Assembly: GCF_050003625.1 (NCBI RefSeq)
Contig: NC_134398.1
Coordinates: forward strand, 68,394,891-68,458,890
Length of the DNA: 64,000 nt
Origin: Haematobia irritans
Taxonomy: Eukaryota > Arthropoda > Insecta > Diptera > Muscidae
Reading direction: 5' to 3'
Positions 37,015 through 47,479 of this stretch are shown here, piece after piece. A model generated the notes under the pieces. That model did not search any database, was not told the origin of the DNA, and saw only the letters and a program-made list of their open reading frames with translations. The translations under genes were made by a program, and so were the position numbers. How positions within the stretch are numbered: the first letter of the stretch is position 1; each line of letters starts with the position of its first letter.

Positions 37015-37890
37015 AGGCAAGCTCACATCCCGAGATAAGCGCAGAATAATCAATTGCGCCAGAAACACCATAAAAACTACAAACCAAATAGCGTGTGATT
37101 GTGGTCTGAATGTATCACGTTGGACTGTAAATCGAGTGCTGAAAAAGTCTACAGTTATTCGACGACAGAAATTGCAGAATGCACCAAGATTGCTTCAACG
37201 GCACAAAGCAGCACGCTTAGTTTTTGCTAGAAATAATATTAGTACGAACTGGAACAACGTAAGCCTAGCTAAGTAACTCATAGTTTACGTTCTATGTAAT
37301 TTTTTTTTTCTATGTAGATAATTTTTCCTGATGAGAAAAAGTTTAACCTAGATGGTCCGGATGGATACAATTGGTACTGGCGAGATTTACGAAAAGAGCC
37401 ACGCTATTTTTCCAAAAGGAATTTCGGTGGGGGATCTCTTATGGTTTTGGGGAGCATTTTGTGCCGACGGTAAGCTTGAGCAGGCTTTTCCAAGCACCAG
37501 AATAAATTCAACAGAATACACGATACTTCTTCAGAAAGATCTGTTGCATTTCTTGAAAGAAAAAGTGAAAGTAATTTGATTTTCCAGCAGGATAACTCTG
37601 CTGTGCATAAGAGCAACCAAACTCGTAGGTGGTTAGAGGGCCACAACATACAACGATTGGAATGACCAGTCTGTTCTCCTGACCAGAATCCTAAAGAAAA
37701 TATTTGGGGAATCATGGTACGTAAAATTTATGGTGGGAATAAACAGTACGACAAGATTGAGGAGCTTAAATCTGCAATAATTAAAGCCTGGGAAGCAAGC
37801 GCCAATGGTGTTCGTGCGAAACTCATCGGCAGTATGCCTCAAAGAATCTTTGAGTTAATTTCCAAAAAAGGTGGTCCTGCACACTATTAG
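37015..37890 (+). pseudogene. Tc3/Minos-like transposase with intron, inactivated
   Basis: Helix-turn-helix region (from about 37015), then a 59-nt GT-AG intron (37259-37317), then the catalytic domain: IIFPDEKKF (Asp), NFGGGSLMVWGAF, QQDNSAVH (Asp), PDQNPKENIWG (Glu), i.e. DD34E spacing, ending at TAG 37888-37890. Broken by a frameshift near 37576 and a Trp-to-stop change near 37664. Minos has a comparable intron of about 60 nt. The right terminus of the element is at 38315-38346 (inverse of CACTGCGGTACAAAAC, then TA); the left terminus was not found. Confidence 0.87.
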
Positions 37891-37915
37891 AATAAGAAAA
37901 AATGTTACCTTGTAA

Positions 37916-38136
37916 AGCTGAGTACTATGTTCAGTTTTCAAACTGAAAACCAGCTTGTTTTCACGGTTACTTTTTTTTATTAACTAATTTAGAAATATAA
38001 AATTATTTGCAATCAATTCCTTGTATGTTTTCCATCCATTATTTGGCAAGACTCGATCAAAATATAACGACTTCATAAATATATTTGTACTTTTAATTTA
38101 TTGTTTTGTTGAAAAAACCGAACATAGTACTCACCT
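37916..38136. mobile_element. TWA-target MITE, AGGTGAGTACTATGTTC type (221 bp)
   Basis: Inverted ends AGCTGAGTACTATGTTC and AGGTGAGTACTATGTTC flanked by TAA (37913-37915, 38137-38139). It sits between the Tc3 transposase stop and that element's right end. The terminus is homologous to those of the other TTA-target MITEs here. Confidence 0.75.
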
Positions 38137-38348
38137 TAACTCGGAAAAATATTTTACGGATATAATTTTGCTCCACAAAAAATGGATTTTTTGTTTTAAC
38201 TTAAAATAAAATTAAAAATTTGTTATGAAACCTAAATCATTTTTGTTATATTGTCTAAAATTGATAGACATTGGATTATTCCTAACACATTACTAAATGT
38301 GAAAACCACAAAAAATGTAGTGCGGCTATAGTTTTGTACCGCAGTGTA

Positions 38349-38762
38349 TAAATCGGATTGGTTACAGTTATCGAAAACCTTGTCATCACTAACGGCGAAT
38401 TGAAAAACGAGTAGAAAACTGTTATCGCCGTCAAAGGCGAGCGGGTAAGCTTCAATCTTCGGCAACGCGACAATACCCTGTGAAGAAACGCTCCAATCGC
38501 ACCCCCACCCCCGAAAACCCGTCTAACCAATCATCAATCATCGGTCCTGGGGTGTCAGTGACTGCCGTCGGGTCAGACGTATTCAGTGATGTGGTGAGGG
38601 GAACGATGGAGCGCTTTTGAATTTGATAATTTACATCTTCGTATGTATTTGTCAGTTCCGAAGTGAAGTTTCGTGGAGAAGAAAACTCTTTGAAGCTGCG
38701 TTTGCAAAAGTTAATAATTTTTAGTATTCAAAGTTACCCCAAGACAAAAGAAAACTAAAAAA
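38349..38762 (+). promoter_or_regulatory. Gdi: Gdi upstream region and 5' UTR
   Basis: 414 bp between the end of the Tc3-like element and the Gdi start codon, less AT-rich than its surroundings. It must hold the proximal promoter and 5' UTR unless there is an upstream non-coding exon. A TCAGTG at 38583-38588 could be an initiator, with no clear TATA box. Speculative beyond its location. Confidence 0.45.
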
Positions 38763-41700
38763 ATGAATGAAGAATACGATGCAATTGTTTTGGGTACCGG
38801 CCTAAAGGAGTGTATCTTGAGTGGTATGCTTTCTGTATCCGGAAAGAAAGTACTTCATATTGACCGAAATAAGTACTATGGAGGTGAATCTGCCTCTATT
38901 ACACCGTTGGAGGAGCTCTTTCAACGCTTTAATATCGATGTTCCCGGTGATAAATATGGGCGCGGCCGTGATTGGAACGTAGATCTGATACCAAAATTCT
39001 TGATGGCCAATGGACAGCTGGTAAAATTGTTAATACATACGGGCGTCACCCGTTACCTAGAATTCAAGTCAATTGAGGGTAGTTATGTCTACAAGGGAGG
39101 AAAGATTGCCAAGGTCCCCGTTGACCAAAAGGAAGCCCTGGCATCAGATTTAATGGGTAAGTTGTATTAAAGTAAATTTTAATTGGCTTATAAACCCAGG
39201 GCACTTGTCTGGTAAAGTGTCCTCTACTCCGCCCCTCAGTGAATAATTTTTGTGACACGTATATGATGTTCTATGGTAGTAGTGGTATAATGGAATCAAA
39301 AGACGAGAAAGGGAGGTTGCAATTGTAGAGTGATAAGATGACTGTGCAAAACAGTTATGTACATTGTATTTCGGCAATAATAGCATTTTCTGTTTCGAAT
39401 GAAAGTATCTCAAGGAAATTTTTATTTTATTTTATTACGCTGTTATTTTTTACAAGTGAATTGAAGTTAAATGCTATTATTGGTTTGTGTCGTCCGTACG
39501 GAATAAATTTGTAGTTGCCACTTCGATAGAATTTACAATAACTTTTAAATCAGACCCAAACGAAATGTATGTATATTTGCAAACGAACATTCTATGAACG
39601 TTATTATCGATTGCTTGCACTTTTCAGAGATGAAACATAGAAATATAAATCTAGTACATATTTCGGAGATTACGAACAACCATTTGTATGTTCAAAACAT
39701 TCTCAAATTAAGAGAACTCTTTTTAATAATTAAGTTGAAAAAGACAAAACCTTCTAAACTCATTGTTATAAACAAAACATATGTAAATGTGTAAATAAAA
39801 TAAATTAATAAATATATGTATTATAAGAAGAAATATTGGGAAAACCTATTTTAGGCAAGCTACATTTCTTTGGTGTTACCTGTTCAAGAACACTGTATAA
39901 AACCGACCTGTACACACGCAAGAATATTCTTTCAAAATCATATCTGGTACCCGTTATCTTATATGGCTGCGAATTATTTAGCAAATGCGACGAAAGCAGA
40001 AAACGACTAGATCATCGCTTTTTACAATGTTCTGGACATTAGAAAACTTTTAAATAATATATAGTGAAATACTATATAATGAAAATCATGTAAGTCTCTT
40101 CAATAGACTTACTGTTGGTAGATCCAACAGAAGAATCAATGGTACCTATCGTCATCGTCTACTGATATCTGAAAGGCGTTTTTTCACTATACAATTCGTC
40201 TATGGATCTCACTGACCACTCAAATTAAATTCATTGGCAAGACAAATTCTATTATAAAATATTTTTATATTTTAATTCTTTATTTCCTATTATTACGTTC
40301 ACTTTGTTTTGTTAAATGTATGAACTTTTGTATTTTTTGATGATCAATGTATCTATTTAATCTTTCAAAAGTATTCAATTTTTTGATTATTTTTTAACTT
40401 ATTAATTATTATTTAATTTTTTATTAATTATTAAAAGAAGTAAGTTTTATACTCTCATATTTCTACCACTAATATCCACGTACTGTAAGATTTAAAATCT
40501 TGATGTTTGTGCAAATAAATAATATAAAATCAATGTCAAACATAAAATAAATACTATAACTGCTGGGATTAAAGCCCTCATTAACAATAACGAATAACAA
40601 CACAAATTAACGGATACCGTAGCTAATATAGAATACAGTGCATTATGGGATCAAAACTAATGGGGTTTTCTGAAAAAAAAATTATTTTGAATTACAGAGA
40701 GTACACTTTTAAAATGCTGGCGGTAAGCTTAAAATATGTTATCACTTTAACGGATAGAAAAGAATTCAAAGAATTCGTAAAATGAACAGCAACAAAAATT
40801 ATAAATATAAACATTCTCGTGTGTTCCTTATTTCTGTCCAATACATTGGTATAAAATAGGGATAAATACACTGTTCATTGAAATTATTTAATTTTCATTA
40901 ATTAACGTCACCATGAAAAGCCATCTCTTCATTCACGTTTGTCGGCAGTGCTGAAAATGCCATCTTAAGGTGAGTATTAAGTTCGAGTTTAGCCGTTAAT
41001 TTTCACTAAAGTTAAAACTAAATCAGTAAAAAAAAGTCATAAAATTATATATATTTGTTGCAGATTTCATTATAACTTGATGGGGATGGGGACGATTTTA
41101 GCGGCTAAACTCGAACTTAATACCCACCTTTAGCATGAAATTATTTTCACAACAGAATTAGAAGCCTTTACGAACAGCTGGTTTTTATCATGGTCTGGGG
41201 ATTATTGGGACCATTTTTTCATGCGGCTGCAGAGTGCATGAAATAATATATTACAGGATGCTGATAGAAAAAAAAACAAGTGGAAATTTCGATTCAGCGT
41301 CCTAAATAACTCTTAAAACAACATTCAGTTCTAAATCAACAGAACCATTGTTCCCTTGTTTAATCTTTAAATTCGGATAATTGATGTTTTCCAAATTAAT
41401 AAAATCTTAGATATTGGCATGACTAAACATTTATCTTCCAAATAAAACTACGATCTTTTTGAGGATAGTCCCCCTCCTCCTGATTTCTCCGTATACACAC
41501 AAAAATTGCGGATATTTTTAATTCAATCTTCATCTTCAATCACGAAAATTATAGTATCAATCACCCACTTTGATTGAAAACCAACACCATTTTCAATTAA
41601 AAAGTTAATTGACCTTTGTCACGGAATCAATTATCCTGCCAACATTTTTTGAATTTGACGGCACTACTCGAAAACAATTGTGTACGACATCAAAAACTCG

Positions 41701-44700
41701 CCGGAAAAGCGCCGTCACTATTGAGAAGTTGTACCACGCCAAGGTTCTACAAAAAAGTTTCTCATCAGTGCAATTATTAGGTGCCTTTATTAATAAATCT
41801 AGAACGACACCAATAAGAGCCCCTTCAAACTATCAGAAAAAGTGAATTTTAAGGTAGTTGTAAAAGAATCATTGTGGTCAAGTAAAACACGATTGTGTAG
41901 ATGTTTATTAATTTGATTAAATATTTATAAATTCTTATAAATATAAAATCTTTCCGTTTTTCTCATCACATTTAACATAACTTTTTCCATTAATAAAAGA
42001 ATGATGTTGATTTACACGTAGCAAGTTACATGTTGCAGCGTCTATCAGCCGTTTGTTTATTCTCGATGGAAGCAGCGTGTCTTGAAAGTCTGTGATAGCG
42101 ATGAGGATGAAATGGAACTTTGAAATGCTAGCAGGGTGTGATTGAATCAATTGAAACATTTATTGGGTTTTGACATAAAATTCAATCAACATTTTAATTG
42201 AATCAATTAAAATTTTAATTAATTTCGAAACAAAAAATCAATCAACTATTTGCTTTCAAAATATGTATGCACACATTTCGAACGCAGCAGCCAGACCCTG
42301 CCAGCATTTCAAAGTTCCATTTCATCCTCATCGCTACCACAGACTCGTAAATGTCATCACAACCATCGCGAACTGTGATGGGGGAAGCATATCAAAAAAT
42401 AACAAAATGTACATGAAAGTATTTTGCCATCACTACTGTTAGAAGAGCCATTTTATTTTTTGTGAGACGCCAAGCGCAATCAGCTTGTTATATTTTATTT
42501 AAATAAAAACGAAAATAAAGTTCTGAAAACATAGATATTACGCTTAAAATTGTGAAAGGTATATGGTGAACAATTTTCGACTTTCCAAATAGAATAAAGT
42601 GATCGTTTTTCAAATATTTTTCCAGGCACGCTGTCTCCATCGAAAATAAACAAACTGGCTGATAGACGCTGCAATATGTAACTTGCTACTTAAAACTCAA
42701 CATCATTCTTTTATTAATTCAAAAAATTATGTTAAATGTGATGAGATAAACCGAAAAATGTTATATTTATAAGAAATTATAAATTCGTTTTGTTTGTTAT
42801 TGTTGGCTTTTCTTCAATCGTTATTGTTGTTTTTGATCTCAGCTTAAAGCCATGCATTGACTAAACTACAAGTGTAGCTTAACCAACAGAGGAAAAGTAT
42901 GCTTGTCAAATTTATTTGGGCAAAGCCCTATAGACTGCAAGATGGTTGGATGTACAGCTGTTTCGGAATTACCACATTCCTCATCAGCATCCTCTACTTG
43001 CAGCAAAACTATCAACCAATTATCAGAATAAATTCGGGTAATTCACTCAACCCAAAGTGAACTACACTTGAACCTTCCGAAAAAGGGTTTTGATAGTCGG
43101 CTACTGCCTAAAACAAATTCGCAAGCATATCTCTTTTCCTTTGCCAAATCATCGATTTCGATTTGAATGTAAATGGCTGGGTTACTTCCACAGACTGATC
43201 TCACCATCATACGTTGTTGAATAAATACTAGGGCTGTCATTCGGGATCGATTTTTATAAATCCCGGGATTTCAAAATATAGAATTCCAACAGCGCCAAAA
43301 ATTGTTGTAATTCAATTTTATTAACAAAAAATAACAAAAGAACATAAGAGTAAATTAATACCAATTACAAATTGCTATCATAATTAACGAACACTGAACA
43401 ATATGAAGAAAAGAAAATCAAAATTAGGACAAAAATTAAATACATTTCATATCGCTATCTTACTCAGCAAAACATTTTAAGGACTTTGATTAGATTAGGT
43501 CTATTTTCGTGCACTGTGTTAATTCTTTTGTACTTCATCGTTTTAAGTAACTTCTTAAAAATACCAATGCATCCAAATTTTTATCAGATAAACGCGATCT
43601 TGCCATATTCTCGACAGACCTTTTATCATTGCTTTTTGTTTTATGTAGCACAAATTCCAGTTCACATGAACGCATTGTTCTCATGTATAATACATTCTTA
43701 CTCAAGGTGTACCATAAAAGTTTATTAACTCAATTTGTCAGGCACTGAATGAAGACTCCAAATTATGAATAAATAATGCTAAAAAGACACCAATTAATAA
43801 AATTGGTATTAGTTTTTCGGGATCCCGAAAAATCCCGGGATTCAAAATAAAAACCCCGGATTTCGGGACGGGATTTATCCCGGTTGACAACCTAATGAAT
43901 ACACATTCTCTTGTTCTCTTTTCGCTCCAGTTTATTATTAAATTTCAATTACAAAGGTGATTTAATCAATTACATGTTTAATTGGGAAAAGTTTTCAATC
44001 ACGTTTGCAATTGAAAATTAGTTCCGAATTGCTTAACAAATTAATTGGAAAAAATTAATATCATTAATTTTAATTAATCATTTTTAATTGGTTTTTAATC
44101 GGATTTGATTAAATAATTAATTGTATCAATTAATATATTAATTGAATCTGTTTTCAAATTCACTTAAGTGATAATTTTTTGTGTGTATTTAAATGTCTAG
44201 CCCATAGAAATATAAAAAAACCAAATGTAACTAGATAATAAAAATTTTATAATTATGGTATGGGTACAGTACATTTAAAGTTGCAAAAATCGAAGCACCC
44301 TGTTTTGGAACTTCGGTAAACTTTTTACGTCGTTCCCATAAATGATATTTTTTGTTTAAACATTATCCTATTAGATAAAAGATCAGCAAATAAATACATA
44401 CACACACAAAATATTTTTTGTCTTCATTGATCCAATTAATTTTTAATTGAAATATCTTTAATCACAGAAATGATAGTATCAATCAGAGAACGGCTGCGAT
44501 CTACCGCAACCGACCAGTGTATTTAGTAAACACCAACATTTGCAATCTTAAAACACCAATGGGTAAAACAAATTTCAACCACCAATGCAACCGACGACTG
44601 TCGGTGTTTGTTAGTATGAGTGTTGGTCTCTCGAAAACACCGTAGTAAAGCAATCACACCAATTGGTTACCCATATCTCAGCAGTTTGGTATTCTCTTAT

Positions 44701-47239
44701 TTGGTACTCTCTCACTTCTCTTGAGTTAATGCCAACTGCTAGTAATTGTTGTTGTTGAGTGCAATCACACTTAAGTGCCAACCTCGTTTTTTGTTTACCG
44801 AGCGTTGTTACGATGTCGATTGGTTTAAGATTACAAGACACTGCATACGAACATTGTTATATTCGCATTTGTATCAATGTAAAAGATCGCTTGGTAATTG
44901 GTGTCTTACTCACTGCCACCGACATTTTTTGGGTAAGATTGCAATAAGAAAAAAGCCACCGGTTGCAGTTCTCTGGTATCAATTCAAAAATTAATTGAAA
45001 GTCAATTAATTTTTTTTTTTTGTGATTGATTTTTGTTTCAATTAAAATTTTTGTTAAGTCAATTAAATTTTTAATTGAATATTTTTAAAACTCAATTATG
45101 AATTTAATGGGAAAAATTTTCGTGAATTTTTTTCTGTTTATGATGTAAAATTGTTCTTGTGTCGCAAACTATTTATCACTCATAACGGACATCGAAATGG
45201 CCATATGCCTGTACGAAATGTGGTAAACTCACTATCTTTGTTTTGAGAAAGGTTTGATTTGGATCAACTGCAGTTTATGGGCATGAACAAAAATAATAGT
45301 TTTCTCACGATAGTATATTTCTATGTTAACCTTTATGATTATGTTAAGAGAATAAAATAAAGAAATGTTCATACACAATTATGGACCAAACGTCATACAA
45401 ACGAAAAGTGAAAGTGGGTTAACGCAAGCCATTTTGATTCACTCATTTTAAACTCTGCCCCAGATTCAAATTGGCCTAACGCGAACTCAAAGTGGTATCA
45501 TTGACCGGCATTGTTTTTGAGTGTTCCTCGTATGGACAGATTTCAAATTACGCTAAGAGTTTCAAGTGACCAGCCTTTATCCGTGGTGTGAGATTTTTTC
45601 CTATGAATAGTGAGTTTTGGACCATGGTTTGAAACTGTCTTCTATGAATGGAGTCTAAAATAAGTTAGCCTACTTTTCTAAGTACATTTTATACTCAGAA
45701 TTGAAGCGGAAAAATATAACTCAACAAAGAAAAAATTATAGGCTATAGTCGAAAGCTTTTTGAGATACAGAAATTTTTTTGATAACTATAATCAAATTTC
45801 GCAATATAGTACGTCAAATTCAGATAGCTCGATGTGATGTCCATAAGCAACAACAGTATGTAAAATGATTCGGTGAGTGAAGGCTTTTAAACTGATAAAA
45901 ATTTGAAAATATCCCTTGAAAGAGAAAAAAACAAGACTTACAAAAAGAATACTTATTTGAGGAATTTAATGTTTTAAATTATATATTACACAACAACATA
46001 GTCTTGGTGCATAAAAATAACTGAAACATTTGCATATAGTATTTAACTAATATTGCTATAACACATAAATATCAAAATTTTTTCCCATTTTTGTACTAAT
46101 GGCTATTTTTTTTTTAAATACATACATATGTATATTAACAATTATTTTCTAAAATTATGGAAAATTATGAACTTCAATATTGAATACATATCAAAATTTT
46201 AATTGCTCGCTTTTTCCATTATGTTTTATTTAAAGGAATGTTCGAAAAACGGCGTTTCCGCAACTTCTTGATCTATGTCCAAGATTTCAAAGAAGATGAT
46301 CCAAAAACCTGGAAGGATTTCGATCCCGTGAAGGCGAACATGCAGGGGCTCTATGACAAGTTTGGATTGGATAAAAATACACAAGATTTTACCGGACATG
46401 CTCTAGCGCTATTCCGTGATGATGAATATTTAAATGAACCAGCTGTTAAAACCATACAACGCATTAAATTATATTCTGATTCGTTAGCTCGGTATGGCAA
46501 ATCGCCATATCTCTATCCAATGTATGGTTTAGGTGAACTACCACAGGGTTTCGCTCGTCTGTCTGCTATTTATGGTGGCACTTATATGTTGGACAAGCCA
46601 ATTGACGAAATTGTGGTAGGAGAAGGTGGCAAAGTAGTTGGCGTTCGTTCTGGAGATGAAATAGCTAAATGCAAACAGGTCTATTGCGACCCTAGTTATG
46701 TTCCCGATAAGGTAATTTGAAATTATGAGTACTGTTTAAATACTTGTATATGACTTTGGAATTTATATAAACTATAGGTACGAAAGAAGGGACAAGTGAT
46801 CCGTTGTATTTGCTTATTGGATCATCCAATTGGAAACACCAAAGATGCTCTATCAACACAAATTATCATTCCACAAAAGCAAGTTGGTCGCAAATCTGAT
46901 ATTTATGTCTCTTTGGTTAGCCATGCCCATCAAGTTGCAGCCAAGGGTTGGTTCGTCGGTATGGTGTCTACAACCGTTGAAACTGATCAGCCAGAAAATG
47001 AAATAAAACCTGGTCTAGAACTCTTGGAACCGATTGCACAAAAATTCATCTCGATCTCTGATTACTTTGAACCAATTGACAACGGTTCCGACTCTCAAAT
47101 ATTCATTTCAGAATCCTACGATGCTACCACACATTTTGAAACCACTTGTCTTGATGTTTTGGATATTTTCAAACGTGGTACTGGTGAAGACTTCGATTTT
47201 TCGAAGATAAAGCATGAATTGGGCGATGAAGATCAGTAA
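38763..47239 (+). CDS. Gdi: Rab GDP-dissociation inhibitor (3 coding exons)
   Basis: Coding exons 38763-39156, 46236-46711 and 46778-47239; 1332 bp in all, 443 residues, the same length I recall for Drosophila Gdi. It extracts prenylated GDP-bound Rab GTPases from membranes and recycles them through the cytosol for vesicle transport. The N terminus [14 protein letters not shown] is the conserved Rossmann-like segment; [29 protein letters not shown] and [16 protein letters not shown] are conserved GDI/REP motifs. The C terminus ends HELGDEDQ with no prenylation site, as expected. Splice sites are canonical: donor GTAAGT at 39157 (phase 1), acceptor AG 46234-46235, donor GTAATT 46712, acceptor AG 46776-46777. 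The ATG follows the AAAA context typical of flies. Intact. Confidence 0.97.
39836..40290 (+). pseudogene. non-LTR retrotransposon RT C-terminal fragment
   Basis: About 65 codons resemble the region after the RT palm in LINEs ([15 protein letters not shown], then [10 protein letters not shown]). After a frame change comes a tail with [12 protein letters not shown] and ISERRFF, as in LINE C termini. Degenerate, with stops and frameshifts. Clade not determined; different from the LINE at 61025. Confidence 0.6.
40968..41129. mobile_element. TTA-target MITE, copy 2 (162 bp)
   Basis: Ends AGGTGAGTATTAAGTTCGAG and (inverse) AGGTGGGTATTAAGTTCGAG, flanked by TTA (40965-40967, 41130-41132). Internal part shorter than in copy 3. 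Confidence 0.88.
41635..42135 (-). mobile_element. CCTGCC-family TIR element, copy C
   Basis: Inverted relative to copies A and B. Starts CCTGCCAACATTTTTTG and ends with the inverse of CCTGCTAGCATTTC. It shares the block with the gagaagttgtaccacgcc motif. No target duplication recognised. Confidence 0.8.
42297..42783 (+). mobile_element. CCTGCC-family TIR element, copy D, right end missing
   Basis: Begins CCTGCCAGCATTTCAAAG. It follows copy A over the segment with acgcttaaaattgt and gctgatagacgct and stops near gaaattataaat, just before the Penelope-type fragment. Confidence 0.78.
42795..43220 (-). mobile_element. Penelope-type retroelement fragment carrying a ribozyme
   Basis: The sequence looks like a non-coding repeat I recognise from muscid and tephritid genomes. 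It carries a hammerhead ribozyme fold (42935-43003), a known feature of Penelope-like element pseudo-LTRs. No RT or GIY-YIG frame is present, so the family assignment rests on the ribozyme. Boundaries are approximate. Confidence 0.5.
42935..43003 (-). ncRNA. hammerhead ribozyme (type I, short stem III)
   Basis: On the minus strand all invariant core bases are present. CUGAUGA (42987-42981); stem II GGAAU/AUUCC with loop GUGGUA; GAAA (42964-42961); stem III CAG/CUG with no loop; U then A before the predicted cleavage site (between 42953 and 42952). Stem I is GGAUG/CAUCC, extended beyond an internal loop by CTGCAAG/CTTGCAG (7 bp). The self-complementary stem III suggests activity as a dimer, as proposed for Penelope-type hammerheads. 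It lies antisense in Gdi intron 1. Activity untested. Confidence 0.85.
43229..43894. mobile_element. hAT-type MITE with TAGGGCTGTC ends (666 bp)
   Basis: Ends TAGGGCTGTCATTCGGGAT and inverse TTAGGTTGTCAACCGGGAT, with subterminal inverted cccggga motifs. Flanks ATAAATAC (43221-43228) and ATGAATAC (43895-43902) match at 7 of 8 bases, so an old 8-bp duplication. No transposase. Confidence 0.8.
44401..45138. mobile_element. AATTAATT-type Tc1 MITE, copy M2
   Basis: Left end CACACACAAAATATTTTTTG after TA (44399-44400). Right end the inverse of a CAGAAAAAAA terminus before TA (45139-45140), slightly worn. Interrupted by a hobo-like element (44484-44975). Confidence 0.65.
44484..44975. mobile_element. 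hobo-like hAT MITE (492 bp)
   Basis: Right terminus is the exact inverse of CAGAGAACTGCA, the 12-bp hobo terminus; the left end is CAGAGAACGGCTGC. Exact 8-bp duplication GTATCAAT (44476-44483, 44976-44983). Internal (cac)caat/ggtgt motifs repeat. No transposase; the short frames are not genes. Confidence 0.9.
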
Positions 47240-47400
47240 ACTCCTCTTGAGAAGCTTCTATAACAACACATCCACAACATCAAGCTCATCTGGTAGTTAA
47301 CAGGGGGAATAAAAATGGCTTAATGGAAATAAATTTGAAACTCAACAACATATAGAACATCATAAACAATGTATTAATACTACTATGCATATAATCGTAA

Positions 47401-47461
47401 AATAAAAAAAACTTGTGCTTTGAGAAGAAACATCAATAAATAAAAAATGAAATGAAATAAA
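47401..47461 (+). terminator. Gdi: Gdi polyadenylation signals
   Basis: AATAAA occurs at 47401, 47435 and 47456, 160-220 bp after the stop codon, in the expected 3' UTR position. Which one is used cannot be told from sequence. Confidence 0.6.
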
Positions 47462-47479
47462 GTTTGTTCTTTAATAAAT

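Larger units (their letters stand above)
41496..44185. mobile_element. AATTAATT-type Tc1 MITE with nested insertions, copy M1
   Basis: Ends CACACAAAAATTG and (inverse) CACACAAAAAATTATC, each next to TA (41494-41495, 44186-44187). The body consists of aattaattg-like runs shared with 44401-45138 and 53830-54920. Nested inside are CCTGCC copies C and D, a Penelope-type fragment and a hAT MITE. Joining the outer ends across these insertions is inference. Confidence 0.6.
39157..46235 (+). other. Gdi: Gdi intron 1, 7.1 kb, filled with mobile elements
   Basis: Begins GTAAGT and ends ttttatttaaag. It contains a LINE fragment, a TTA MITE, two Tc1-type MITEs with nested insertions, CCTGCC-family elements, a Penelope-type fragment with a ribozyme, and two hAT MITEs. 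39160-39835, 40411-40967, 41130-41495 and 45139-46235 show nothing I recognise. Confidence 0.9.

Noticed and set aside
44611..44841. 76-codon minus-strand frame
   Set aside because: Falls wholly inside a hobo-like MITE; no homology recognised.
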